Shown: positions 24,953-33,352 of the stretch, one piece after another
Layout: each line of letters starts with the position of its first letter
Numbering within the stretch: position 1 is the first letter of the stretch
Assembly (NCBI GenBank): GCA_000996695.1
Contig: LCAT01000002.1
Location: 1 to 64,000, forward strand
DNA: 64,000 nucleotides
From: a candidate division TM6 bacterium GW2011_GWE2_41_16
GTDB lineage: Bacteria > Babelota > Babeliae > Babelales > Babelaceae
Reading direction: 5' to 3'
Made by a program: the position numbers and the translations under genes
Notes under the pieces: model-generated
What the model saw: the letters and a program-made list of their open reading frames with translations, nothing else
Databases searched by the model: none
What the model was told of the DNA's origin: nothing

Positions 24953-25280
24953 ATGAAACGCTTATTCGCTCTCAGTATTCTCATCGCACTTACCTGTGCT
25001 CCCGTTTTGAAGTCCATGGAATATATCGCAATACCACCCTTTATTATGACCATCACCATGGCAAATGGGCTTAAAGTTTCAAATGTATTTCAAACAACAA
25101 ACATACGCGATATTAGATCTTCATTAGAGCCATTAGAACACATTACAATAAACGGTACGAATCTTTCAATCATATTTTGCGCAAAACGAGCAAAAGAACT
25201 TAGTCTAACAATGTATAAACTTATAACAGCTTTTGTTTCCACAAAAGAGCACCCAACCCCAGGAACTGTTGCACAATTTA
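24953..25280 (+). pseudogene. 5' half of a secreted J-domain protein gene, split by an IS
   Basis: The fragment encodes a signal peptide (MKRLFALSILIALTCAPVLKSME) and VSNVFQTTNIRDIRSSLEPL, paralogous to the protein at 18412. It stays in frame until AQF, where the IS begins at 25281 and adds IPF and a stop. Joining 25280 to 26440 restores an open frame of 412 residues and rebuilds AQFKSQFEPFA, which matches QQFKERFEPFA of the paralogue. The insertion is therefore recent and the gene was intact before it. AAAGGA precedes the ATG. The N-terminal product may still be made and exported as a 112-residue protein. Confidence 0.88.
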
Positions 25281-25295
25281 TACCATTCTAACAAA

Positions 25296-25853
25296 TTAAG
25301 CCGCCAAGTTTATCCAAGATCTTGAACATAATCGTTTAATCGCTCCAGGAATCGCAACAAACTCATTCCATGCCTGTGTAACGGCCTCGACAATGTCTTC
25401 GTAATTTTCAAAACATCGATTGGATAACCATCCTTGTTTAAGCTCTCGCCAAAGTTGTTCGATTGAATTTAACTCAGGAGAATATGGTGGCAAAGGAAAT
25501 AAGGTAATATTTTTGGGGATGAGTAATTTAGGGGTACTGTGCCATCCAGCCTGATCAATGATGAGTACAGCATGCTTTCCATCGGGAATTGTTTGAGATA
25601 ACTCAGCAAGAAAAAGTTGCATCATTACAGTATTTTTGTCTGGAAGAATTAATGAAAATCCAGAATCTCGTTCTGGACACACTGTGGCAAATATATTTGT
25701 TGAAATAAACTGTTTTTGTCGAACGACTCGTGGACGCGTTCCTTTCAGAGCCCAAATGCGTGTTGTGCTTCCCTGCTGTCCAATCCTTGCCTCGTCTTGA
25801 AAGTGTATTTCAACGTTTTTTAATTCAACTTTCTCCGGAAGAACCTCAATAAT
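25296..25853 (-). CDS. IS630 transposase, catalytic part (orfB, by -1 frameshift)
   Basis: This frame carries the DDE catalytic domain. It opens at the A-run where orfA would slip and reads IIEVLPEKVELKNVEIHFQD, giving about 185 residues after the shift. The triad is visible: Asp in HFQDEARIGQQG, Asp in LIIDQAGWH and Glu in YSPELNSIEQLWRELK. A GTG at 25682 could start a shorter product but would lose the first Asp. The fusion with orfA is about 348 residues, the usual IS630 transposase size. All catalytic residues are present, so it may be active. Confidence 0.85.
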   Translation of the reverse strand: MIEVLPEKVELKNVEIHFQDEARIGQQGSTTRIWALKGTRPRVVRQKQFISTNIFATVCPERDSGFSLILPDKNTVMMQLFLAELSQTIPDGKHAVLIIDQAGWHSTPKLLIPKNITLFPLPPYSPELNSIEQLWRELKQGWLSNRCFENYEDIVEAVTQAWNEFVAIPGAIKRLCSRSWINLAA

Positions 25854-26341
25854 TTTTTTTTAAAATTTTTCTTAAAAGCCTTTTGTTCAGCTTCATTGGC
25901 CTTGGGGTGTTTTGATCTGCCTGTAATCCAAGACATTTTTAAGCGTTCAAGAACTCCATATATCGAATCTTCAGCATAATTTGCGTCAAACTTTTTCAAA
26001 GCCATTTTCTGAATGTCGTATCCGGTAATTCGACCGCCTTTTTTGTTTTCCTGTAAAGCTAAAACTTCTGCCACAAATTCTTGTTCTTTTTCTTTTGGCA
26101 ATTTTGGTTTTGCACCGGATCTTGGAAGATCATAAAGTCCTTGAATTCCTCGTTCTTTAAACGAACGAAACCATTCTCCAACCGAATGCCTGTTAACATG
26201 CAAAGATTTTGCTGTTTTCCCTATGGATCCATTGTCTTTCAGTTGAGCCATTGCTAATATTCGAACACGTACACATGCTTTTTTTTCTTTTTTAGCTAAT
26301 TTGGAAAAATCTGGGCAATCCGCCCCAAAGTCAAACTTCAT
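25820..26341 (-). CDS. IS630 transposase, DNA-binding part (orfA)
   Basis: The 173-residue frame holds the N-terminal helix-turn-helix region (IGKTAKSLHVNRHSVGEWFRSFKERGIQGLYD) and a second winged helix (KGGRITGYDIQKMALKKFDA), as in IS630 transposases. Near its end a run of nine A residues follows TTT on the coding strand. A -1 slip there after codon 163 joins it to the catalytic frame, whereas the zero frame runs out in ten more residues. Programmed -1 frameshifting at A-runs is known in this IS family; a simple inactivating indel is the alternative. Confidence 0.85.
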   Translation of the reverse strand: MKFDFGADCPDFSKLAKKEKKACVRVRILAMAQLKDNGSIGKTAKSLHVNRHSVGEWFRSFKERGIQGLYDLPRSGAKPKLPKEKEQEFVAEVLALQENKKGGRITGYDIQKMALKKFDANYAEDSIYGVLERLKMSWITGRSKHPKANEAEQKAFKKNFKKKLLRFFRRKLN

Positions 26342-26439
26342 ATGCTCTCCTTGATAAAAACATCAGAACTAGTATCTAGTTTTATCAAGTTTTCTTTTTT
26401 ATCAAGCCTTAGGCAAAAAAATTATATGAAATGGTATTA

Positions 26440-27350
26440 AATCACAATTTGAGCCATTTGCAGACATCTATGAAGCTCTGAAAGAAAAAGTTATGAGCTA
26501 TCATCTTCTGCAAGAAAATGACATAGATACCATAGAAGACTTTATTCATGAAGCCACTGATTTTCTACACACAACAGCGCCAAAAAATACGCCTTCAACA
26601 AGTCAAACAACCTCAACTACAACTACGACTACGCAACAAACATCAACAACTTTTAGCAATACAACGCCTATGCGCAATGTCGTAATAAGCGCCTCGACCC
26701 GCAGCATCGCTGTACAACCAGAACAAAATACTTCTTCAACACAACCTGCCTTCAATTTTGAGGCAATGAGGCGCGAAGCAACAAGAATCGAGTCTTTACG
26801 CCAAGCAGCAATCGCCGCTGAACGAAGAATGCTTATGCAAAAAGTAGAGTACATTAAGCTCGAAATGCTTAGATTTTTTGATGAATTTCAAAAAATAAAA
26901 AACAATCCTATACCTTCGGCTGTTACCCAATTTAAAGAAGACTTTACGAATTTTATGAATTTTTATAAAAATTATCAAAGCCAAATTACACAATATCGTC
27001 TTATGACAATATACGAGATGGATGATTTAATAACTTTTCCACAAAACGTTGAGACCTTCATGTGCGGTTTTGATATGGTGCAAAATGCTATCTTCTCAGA
27101 AGAATTGATCGGATCTTTTACCCTGTCACAGTGTTATAATATTCTTGAGTTGTCAGAAGATGAAAGAAATCAAGAGAAACAAACCGTACTCGACTTAGCA
27201 AAAAAACAATACCACAAATTAGCATTAATTTATCATCCGGACAGAGTTCAAGAAAAAACAGAACAGAACATGCGTAAGGCAACTGCACAGTTCAAGCTTA
27301 TAAGTCATGCCTTTAATACAATAATCAACCATCCTCTGAACGCACAATAA
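26440..27350 (+). pseudogene. 3' half of the split secreted J-domain protein gene
   Basis: Downstream of the IS the frame resumes with KSQFEPFADIYEALKEK and continues to a Thr/Ser/Gln-rich linker, a helical module (MLRFFDEFQKIKNN … FKEDFTNFMNFYKNY) like those in the giant protein, and a C-terminal J domain: YNILELSEDE … KKQYHKLALIYHPDRVQEK, with the HPD motif that stimulates Hsp70 ATPases. An internal ATG at 26493 could start a 285-residue protein, but it would lack a signal peptide and would stay in the cytoplasm. An exported J-domain protein could address host Hsp70; that is inference. A terminator follows at 27363. Confidence 0.85.
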
Positions 27351-27362
27351 TTAAAAACGAAC

Positions 27363-27395
27363 AAAAAAACCGGGTGTTAAAAGCCCGGTTTTTTT
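27363..27395. terminator. Terminator shared by convergent J-domain gene and der
   Basis: Arms AAAAAAACCGGG (27363-27374) and CCCGGTTTTTTT (27384-27395) around TGTTAAAAG work on both strands. It is almost identical to the terminator at 19058-19088. Confidence 0.85.
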
Positions 27396-27412
27396 ATACA
27401 CAAAATATTTTT

Positions 27413-28738
27413 TTATCTTTTCTTCACCACAAACACCAGTGGCACGCCGAGCAGATCATACTTCGCACGCAATACGTTTTCAAAAAAACCAAACTGAGTT
27501 CTACCAAACAACTGCGGCTCAAACACCTCAAGCTCGATCATCGGTGGCTTAGTACGCACTTGGCTTACTTTGCGCACTTCAAGTGCTTCACCTAGCCTGA
27601 ATAACGGTCTACGTGCAAGCTCATGCATGCAAGTAGCATGCAAATTTGCTTGATCTAATTGTTGGCTATAGCGTTGCCAAAGATCAAAAATCATCGGCAA
27701 CAATTTGCCTACATTCTTACCTGTTTTTGCAGACAGATTGATTTGAGGCACTTTATCAAGCAGATGTTTGTAGCGCTCCATGATTACCGCAAGATCAAGG
27801 CGCGCTTGTTCGGTGACGATATCGACCTTGTTAAACACAATAATCAAACCTTTGGCACGTTCTTCGAATGCATAGAATGCAAGCTTAAGCTCTTGGTCAA
27901 CGATGTCTGCAGCGGTTACATCCACCAGCAACACCACAATATCCGAATCTTTAAGCGCCTGTAGCGATGAGTGAACCATCAACTTTTCGAGATGCTCATC
28001 AACGCCACGTTTACGTCGGATACCGGGGGTATCAATCAGCAAGACATGTTGTTGATAAAAAGAAATTTGATGGGCAAGTGAATCACGTGTGGTACCCGCA
28101 ACCTCTGAAACAATCGCTTTTTCTTCATTAAAAATAGCGTTTAACAATGACGATTTGCCCACGTTTGGACGGCCGATAAACACTACACGTGGAATAGCTG
28201 ATTCTTCTGGCTGCTCAGGCGTTGTAACAGGCAAAAGCGATACCAAAAGATCAAACAGCTCGTACACACCAGTTCCGTGATATGCCGAAACGGGCACTAT
28301 CTTATTGAAACCAAGCGCATCGAACTCGTGCATGTGCTCTTCAATTAATGGATTGTCCGCTTTATTTACTACGATAATAACATCGCAACCAAGCTTGTGG
28401 AGCTCTTTGGCAATAAAGCGATCGTCTTGGGTAATACCCACGGCCCCGTCTACCAAAAAAAGCACTATATCTGATTCTGCCACAACTTCTTTTGCACGTT
28501 TTTCAATGCGTTGAGCAAGGGCGTCCTGCTTTTTGAGAGCGCCAGCCCAAAGGCCTGCCGTATCAGCAAGTTCAAACGTGTGGTCCTTCCAGGTTACCGT
28601 CGATATAATCGGATCTCGCGTCACACCTGCATAGTCGAGCACAATGCTTTTTACGTCTGATGATATGCGATTGAATAATGTCGATTTACCCACGTTCACG
28701 CGACCAACAATCGCTATGCGTGCATATTTTTTTTTCAT
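27413..28738 (-). CDS. der: Ribosome-assembly GTPase Der (EngA)
   Basis: Der is the double-GTPase factor for 50S subunit assembly. The 441-residue protein has G domain 1 (P-loop GRVNVGKST near residue 12, DTAG, NKAD) and G domain 2 (GRPNVGKSS, DTPG, NKVD), then the KH-like domain. Valine in the first P-loop replaces the usual proline. The extreme C-terminus (LLGVPLVFVVKKR) is standard. AAGGA lies before the ATG at 28738, six bases after the dnaX stop; that ribosome site sits next to the repeat A copy that forms the end of dnaX. A 92-base fragment of its 3' region is duplicated at 24749-24840. Confidence 0.96.
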   Translation of the reverse strand: MKKKYARIAIVGRVNVGKSTLFNRISSDVKSIVLDYAGVTRDPIISTVTWKDHTFELADTAGLWAGALKKQDALAQRIEKRAKEVVAESDIVLFLVDGAVGITQDDRFIAKELHKLGCDVIIVVNKADNPLIEEHMHEFDALGFNKIVPVSAYHGTGVYELFDLLVSLLPVTTPEQPEESAIPRVVFIGRPNVGKSSLLNAIFNEEKAIVSEVAGTTRDSLAHQISFYQQHVLLIDTPGIRRKRGVDEHLEKLMVHSSLQALKDSDIVVLLVDVTAADIVDQELKLAFYAFEERAKGLIIVFNKVDIVTEQARLDLAVIMERYKHLLDKVPQINLSAKTGKNVGKLLPMIFDLWQRYSQQLDQANLHATCMHELARRPLFRLGEALEVRKVSQVRTKPPMIELEVFEPQLFGRTQFGFFENVLRAKYDLLGVPLVFVVKKR

Positions 28739-28744
28739 ATTTTT

Positions 28745-30511
28745 TTATTCCTTTATTTTCTTATGGCATTCGCCATTTTGATTTACATCAATTTGATCGT
28801 TAATCGCTTTTTCAGATCGATGTATGGAAGAGTCTTTTTTAGTAAATTTTTCTATAGACCCGTCAGAGCCTGCCTGAACCCGGCCACCAAACAACTCAAC
28901 AGCCATTGCCGCTATCGGCCAATCTTTTGAAGTAGGCTTGGCTGAAGAAGCTCCTACTTTTTTAGCAACCTCTGATACTTTTTGTGAAGATGCTTTTTTT
29001 GCAACATCACCAGTAACCTCTTCAAAAGCTACCGATGCTATAGCTCCACTAAACAACTGCGCATGATCAATCCACTGATCACGTTTTTGCGCGATATATT
29101 CTTTACATAATCCTTGATCTGTACTACAGAAAAAAGTAAGAGTCCCGCTTGTCTCAGTATACCGGGCTCCACGTATTAACGTAAAAAAAGCGTACAAAGA
29201 AAAATCGCTTCCCGCTGACACTTTTTCAAGAAATTTTGGCCACCAGGTAGGAAATGCCTCAGCAGAAACCCGAACTCCTTCGGGAACCCGCGCTTTTTGT
29301 ACTTCAGGTACAGACTCTTGAGCAATAGCACAAAATGCGGGAACTGACTTTTCAGTCACTGGTTGATCTACTTTTTTTGGTTGAGTTTTTTGCTGAGCCT
29401 TTGGTTGCATGCGTGATTGTGATTCAGATTGCTTCACAGCAACGTTAGACGCAGAAGAATCATCCTCGCCAAAACCCATAACTCGCGCACAGATCATTTT
29501 GAGCATGATGTGTTTATGAATGGTTTTTATAAACACTGACTCATGCGTAAAAAATTGCGGTAATGCCTCAAAAGCTTGTGCTCTATATTCACTATGGACA
29601 TAGGCATAATCAGATAACACATCAATGAGTTGATCCCATATGCGCTGAGCATCGGCTCCCAACAGCTCGAGAGCTTCAAGCTCCGCCTCAAGCTCTGTCC
29701 ATTTTTTTTGTACCAAAAAATCAGCCAATTGAACAACTCTCACATGATCTACATACCCGAGTAATCGCTCAACAAAAGCGATATTTACGGCTTCCTCTGA
29801 TAAAAAAACACGCTCAAGTAGCATAATTGCATCACGCAAAGAACCTTGGGTAGCTCGCGATATAAGCGCCAAAGCGGCAGGCTCATATGTCATAGACTCA
29901 GCAATGCATATTTTTTCAAGATGCTGCTGAAGTATGTGTGGAGCAATAGGATCAAAAAAAATATGGAACGCACGCGAGCGCACGGTATCGATAATTTTGT
30001 GATAATCGGTTGTTGCTAAAATAAACACCACACCTTGAGGCGGCTCCTCGAGCACTTTTAAAAACGCGTTAAACGCAGCTTTACTGAGCATGTGCGCTTC
30101 ATCAATAACATAAATTTTATGCGTACCACGCAACGGCAAAAATGTTGACGCTTCGATCAAAGTTCGCACGTTTTCAACGCCCGTATGTGATGCAGCATCA
30201 ATTTCGATCACATCAGGATGCGCACCAACACGTACCGCTTCGCATATTTCACAGCATGCGCAGGGTATTGGCTGGGCAGTATTTTGACGAAAATTGTGTA
30301 ATTTTTCACACAAAAGTCCTGCAGCAAAAATACGAGCCATGCTCGTTTTACCGCACCCACGCTGCCCGGCAAAAATGTATACCGGAAAGATCGTGTTGCG
30401 GTACAAACTGTTTTTGAGAATTTTTACGGCAAGTTCCTGGCCGACAAGCTCATCAAAAGAGCGCGAACGCCATTTCCGTGCAAGAGGAAGATATGTTACT
30501 TGTTCACTCAT
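28745..30511 (-). CDS. dnaX: DNA polymerase III subunit gamma/tau
   Basis: DnaX is the clamp-loader ATPase. The 588-residue product has Walker A GQRGCGKTS (residues 50-58), zinc-site cysteines (C68, CACCEIC at 84-90), Walker B with DEAH, the sensor motifs LEEPP and TVRSRA, and a long variable C-terminal part rich in Lys, Gln and Ser. The last 30 residues (HRSEKAINDQIDVNQNGECH and KKIKE) are encoded by repeat A, which replaced or extended the original C-terminus without harming the ATPase core. The start at 30511 has no obvious ribosome site. The gene is followed by der after six bases. Confidence 0.95.
   Translation of the reverse strand: MSEQVTYLPLARKWRSRSFDELVGQELAVKILKNSLYRNTIFPVYIFAGQRGCGKTSMARIFAAGLLCEKLHNFRQNTAQPIPCACCEICEAVRVGAHPDVIEIDAASHTGVENVRTLIEASTFLPLRGTHKIYVIDEAHMLSKAAFNAFLKVLEEPPQGVVFILATTDYHKIIDTVRSRAFHIFFDPIAPHILQQHLEKICIAESMTYEPAALALISRATQGSLRDAIMLLERVFLSEEAVNIAFVERLLGYVDHVRVVQLADFLVQKKWTELEAELEALELLGADAQRIWDQLIDVLSDYAYVHSEYRAQAFEALPQFFTHESVFIKTIHKHIMLKMICARVMGFGEDDSSASNVAVKQSESQSRMQPKAQQKTQPKKVDQPVTEKSVPAFCAIAQESVPEVQKARVPEGVRVSAEAFPTWWPKFLEKVSAGSDFSLYAFFTLIRGARYTETSGTLTFFCSTDQGLCKEYIAQKRDQWIDHAQLFSGAIASVAFEEVTGDVAKKASSQKVSEVAKKVGASSAKPTSKDWPIAAMAVELFGGRVQAGSDGSIEKFTKKDSSIHRSEKAINDQIDVNQNGECHKKIKE
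28763..28845. repeat. Repeat A inside the dnaX 3' end
   Basis: Starts with the palindrome ATGGCATTCGCCAT and shares TCAATTTGATCGTTAATCGC and TTCAGATCGATGTA with the intergenic copies. It is translated in the dnaX frame as the last residues before the stop. Confidence 0.85.
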
Positions 30512-30586
30512 GTGAGAAAATTTTTCGTTATACGTTGATAAAAACAGTTTTTAGAGCAGGCGCCTGTTGTGACATGAACTTGATGT

Positions 30587-31714
30587 TCAATATTTTTTTT
30601 CAAGCAGGTCAAGATACTCTTTCATTATATACATTTTGTTGTTTTTGCCACGAACTGTGGTCTCAACCAAAATTCCGTTTTCAATAAAACGATCAATAAG
30701 CGCATGCGCCGTATTATACGCATTATCTAATGCCACGCTTAATGCGCTTACCGTTATAACAGGTTGACGAAAACATATAACCAATGCGCGTAGAGCATTT
30801 TGACGAGTCTTAGAAAAATCCTGGCTTTCAGTTATCATCTGCGTAAAACGTTTTTCTAACTCCTCAATATCGTATGCCCGGCGATATGCATCAGTACAGC
30901 TCTCTTTGAGGGCTTTAAGATAAAAAAGTATCCATCCCTCAAAGTCTCCCTCAAGACGCACTTGATCAAGCCTAAAATAATACTCTGCCCGCTGTTTTTT
31001 AAAATAATATGATGGATACACGATTGGTACAGACAATAGGCCACTTTCGATCAACATCAACTGTATCAACATTCTTCCCACACGCCCGTTACCATCAATA
31101 AACGGATGAATCGTTTCAAACTGCACATGCACAAGACCTGCGCGTACAATTGCTGGCAGCATGTTTTGGTCATCGCGATCATGTATATAGGTCTCAAGCT
31201 CATGCATAAGTCGCGGCACTTCACCAAACATGGGTGGAACAAGATATCCAACACGTACATTTTGCGTTCGGTAGAGTCCAGGTTGTACATGTGCTCCCTC
31301 TCCGTTCAGAAGGTCCTGATGAACCTTAAGCAAAACACGCGATGAAACGGGGTCAGAGTCCATCAGTTTAAGACCATCACTCAAGGCGTTATAGTAATTC
31401 AAAACAAGTTGGGTTTCTTTTGTCGTTTTTTGTTCACCCAAAGGCTGCGTAAAAACCTCCAGCATCGTGGTATGAATGCCCTCAATATCTGAAGATAATA
31501 GCGCCTCTTTAATCACATATGCCCGTACAAATCGCTCTAAGTCGGGGAGCTTACGTGCAAGTTCATTAAGTTGACCGCACATAAAAGTAATTTCACTGAC
31601 CAACTGAATCATGTGGGCATCAAGAAAAAAGTCAGGATCACGTGGTGGTAGAGCATTGGGAATAAAATAATCAACCGGACCCACTAAACGATATTCACCC
31701 GTTCGTCTTACCAT
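30587..31714 (-). CDS. Fic-domain protein with C-terminal winged helix
   Basis: Fic proteins transfer AMP or related groups onto target proteins. The 375-residue product has the active-site motif HPFIDGNGRVGR (residues 203-214), complete with catalytic His and the phosphate-binding loop. The inhibitory helix motif SSDIEG (74-79) lies N-terminal to it, as in class II Fic proteins that self-inhibit. Residues 300-375 look like a winged helix (ITVSALSVALDNAYNTAHALIDRFIENGILVE), giving the common bacterial Fic-HTH layout that often acts within the cell. GAGG precedes the ATG. No signal peptide is visible, so it is probably cytoplasmic rather than a classic exported effector. Upstream DNA holds four copies of ATTGAAAAAA in two inverted pairs. 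Confidence 0.92.
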   Translation of the reverse strand: MVRRTGEYRLVGPVDYFIPNALPPRDPDFFLDAHMIQLVSEITFMCGQLNELARKLPDLERFVRAYVIKEALLSSDIEGIHTTMLEVFTQPLGEQKTTKETQLVLNYYNALSDGLKLMDSDPVSSRVLLKVHQDLLNGEGAHVQPGLYRTQNVRVGYLVPPMFGEVPRLMHELETYIHDRDDQNMLPAIVRAGLVHVQFETIHPFIDGNGRVGRMLIQLMLIESGLLSVPIVYPSYYFKKQRAEYYFRLDQVRLEGDFEGWILFYLKALKESCTDAYRRAYDIEELEKRFTQMITESQDFSKTRQNALRALVICFRQPVITVSALSVALDNAYNTAHALIDRFIENGILVETTVRGKNNKMYIMKEYLDLLEKKY

Positions 31715-31762
31715 GAGAACCTCGCTTTTTGCTTATTCAAAAAAAATAACAAACTTCGTGCA

Positions 31763-31852
31763 ATTGAAAAAAGTATAACTAATAAAAGCGTGTTTTTTCA
31801 ATATTTCCTTTAAATTGAAAAAATCGAGCAAACTTTTCAAGATTTTTTCAAT
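31763..31852. promoter_or_regulatory. Two inverted-repeat pairs, candidate operators of fic
   Basis: ATTGAAAAAA occurs at 31763-31772 and 31814-31823, and its inverse TTTTTTCAAT at 31793-31802 and 31843-31852. Each pair is separated by 19-20 bases, and the pairs lie 49-140 bases upstream of the fic start. The rest of the gap from 31715 to 31999 is AT-rich with no gene I can see. Confidence 0.55.
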
Positions 31853-31998
31853 TTAGCACACAAGAATGAAATTTTTGATTTTCTTATTTTCGATTTTCAT
31901 CATTTTCGATAATAAGAACCATTTTTGTTTTCACCCACGCACATAAAAGTAAGAATATGACTAACGGTGCATCAAAAAAAATATTTTTAGGGTACAAA

Positions 31999-32088
31999 AA
32001 AGAGAGGCTCGTACAACACTCATGCCTTTTGTGCTGCTTCCTTTCGGACCTGACACGGTGAAAAGCAGAATATTTACAAGCCTCTCAA
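31999..32088 (-). ncRNA. ffs: 4.5S signal recognition particle RNA
   Basis: On the minus strand GAGAGGCTTGT and GTACGAGCCTCTC close the hairpin, and the tip carries GTGTCAGGTCCGAAAGGAAG followed by CAGCAC, the universally conserved domain IV bound by Ffh (GNRA-type tetraloop and the asymmetric loop). Length is about 87 bases, so it is the short 4.5S type without an Alu domain. A T-run (A-run on plus, 31996-32001) follows as terminator. Confidence 0.95.
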
Positions 32089-32094
32089 ATCTAT

Positions 32095-32186
32095 TGGTGG
32101 AGAGAGAGGGATTCGAACCCTCGATACCCGATTAAGGATATACACGATTTCCAATCGTGCTCTTTCGGCCACTCAGACATCTCTCC
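32095..32186 (-). tRNA. tRNA-Ser (GGA)
   Basis: The minus strand gives acceptor GGAGAGA, D arm with GAGTGGCCGAAAGAG, anticodon arm CACGATTGGAAATCGTG (anticodon GGA), a long variable arm, T arm GGTTCGAATCC, discriminator A and encoded CCA. It is immediately upstream of the SRP RNA gene. Confidence 0.95.
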
Positions 32187-32200
32187 ATGGCGTTCGCCAT
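32187..32200. repeat. ATGGC-N4-GCCAT palindrome
   Basis: ATGGCGTTCGCCAT touches the 5' end of tRNA-Ser. The same palindrome with other central bases occurs at 4248, 7973, 13590, 18237, 28763, 33327, 39789, 42756, 43987, 44916, 47615, 48026 and 50082. Confidence 0.7.
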
Positions 32201-32276
32201 TATGGCCCGCGCAAATTTTTCAATCGTTTATTGCAACAACACAATACCATAGTCTTGGTGTTCTGTTGCTCTTTAA

Positions 32277-33167
32277 TTATTCTTTTGGACGGCGAGGAGC
32301 GTTGCCACCTGGACGGCTGCTTCCGCCACGTACAGGTCCTCGGCGTTGAGCACCAGGCTTGTTGCCTGCGCCAGCTTTTTTAGCTTCTGCACTTGCGCCT
32401 TCAAGTCCGAATGCTTGCTCAACCATTTGTGAAATCATGCGGTCAGCAGGAACTTCAGCAGTTGTTTGAGCCGCTTTTTTAGTTTCTTTAGCAACTTTTA
32501 AGCCACGCTCTACAGCTTCCGCTAAGTAATCTAAGATCACCTTAACCGAGCGAGCTACGTCATCGTTTGCAGGAATTACATAATCAACCAGTGATGGATC
32601 GTTATTGGTATCGACGATCGCAACAACAGGCACGCCCGCAGCGATAGCTTCGCGCACGGCACTGTGTTCTTTGCGAATATCAACAACAATCAATGCTCCA
32701 ACTGGCCAGGTCATATTTTTGATACCGCCAACGTTCTTCTCAAGACGATCAACAAGCTTTTGGATCGAACCAAGTTCTTTTTTGGTGTACGCGCCAACCG
32801 TAGCTTTTTCGATCACGTCTTGCAGGTGCAATAATTTGGTAATCGATTTTTTAACTTGTGAGTTATTTGTCAGTGTTCCACCGACCCAACGATGGGCAAC
32901 TGAAGGGCATTTAAAGTTGCGGCCGATAGCTTCAACCGTTTCTTTTGCGGATGTTTTGGTACCAACCCACAATACTTGTTTGCCTTCGGTAGCTACGCCT
33001 TCAAGAAACTGCGCAGCTTTTTCGAGCTGAAACGCAGTTTTCGATACGTCGATCAAGTGAACACCATTCTTTTTGCCCCAAATGTAGGGAGCCATGTTTG
33101 GGTTCCAGCGCCAGGTCTGGTGACCGAATTGTACGCCCGCTTGAATCAATAGCTTAAGATCTATCAT
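32277..33167 (-). CDS. rpsB: 30S ribosomal protein S2
   Basis: The 296-residue product matches S2 throughout: LIQAGVQFGHQTWRWNPNMAPYI, HLIDVSKTA, VGTKTSAKETV, HRWVGGTLTN, the coiled-coil insertion, and VVDIRKEHSAVREAIAAGVPVVAIVDTNNDP. The C-terminal 60 residues form a lineage extension rich in Ala, Gly and Arg (RRGPVRGGSSRPGG). GAAAGG lies before the ATG. Elongation factor Ts (tsf), its usual partner, is not adjacent; instead tRNA-Ser and the SRP RNA follow on the same strand. A 130-base leader with a long-range stem precedes it. Confidence 0.96.
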   Translation of the reverse strand: MIDLKLLIQAGVQFGHQTWRWNPNMAPYIWGKKNGVHLIDVSKTAFQLEKAAQFLEGVATEGKQVLWVGTKTSAKETVEAIGRNFKCPSVAHRWVGGTLTNNSQVKKSITKLLHLQDVIEKATVGAYTKKELGSIQKLVDRLEKNVGGIKNMTWPVGALIVVDIRKEHSAVREAIAAGVPVVAIVDTNNDPSLVDYVIPANDDVARSVKVILDYLAEAVERGLKVAKETKKAAQTTAEVPADRMISQMVEQAFGLEGASAEAKKAGAGNKPGAQRRGPVRGGSSRPGGNAPRRPKE

Positions 33168-33202
33168 GTGAACCTTTCGTTACTGGGGTTATTAACCTGT
33201 CG

Positions 33203-33264
33203 CATGCTTCGTTTGGTTCAGCCATATTCTGTTGGCCGTTCACCACCCGTCTGCGTGAAGCATG
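33203..33264 (-). promoter_or_regulatory. rpsB leader with long-range hairpin
   Basis: In the transcript leader, CATGCTTC (33257-33264 complement) pairs with GAAGCATG (33203-33210 complement) across about 46 bases. S2 represses its own mRNA in some bacteria through a leader structure; that this one does so is a guess. Confidence 0.4.
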
Positions 33265-33294
33265 TACTTTATACATTTAAAAACACGTAGCACT

Positions 33295-33323
33295 AGTGTA
33301 ACAAAGCTCTACAAAAATCTCAA
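33295..33323 (-). promoter_or_regulatory. Sigma70-like promoter of rpsB
   Basis: On the minus strand TTGAGA (33318-33323), a 17-base spacer and TACACT (33295-33300), about 130 bases upstream of the start codon. Confidence 0.55.
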
Positions 33324-33352
33324 AAAGTGGCAGTCGCCATTTTGGCGCGCTC

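Larger units (their letters stand above)
25281..26436 (-). mobile_element. IS630-family insertion sequence (1156 bp)
   Basis: The element lies between two copies of TTA (25278-25280 and 26437-26439), a target duplication that includes the TA typical of the IS630/Tc1 superfamily. The outermost bases are inverted: TACCATT at the left and AATGGTA at the right; inner similarity is poor. It carries one transposase gene on the minus strand, split into two frames. It is the only complete insertion sequence I see in the window. Confidence 0.88.
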
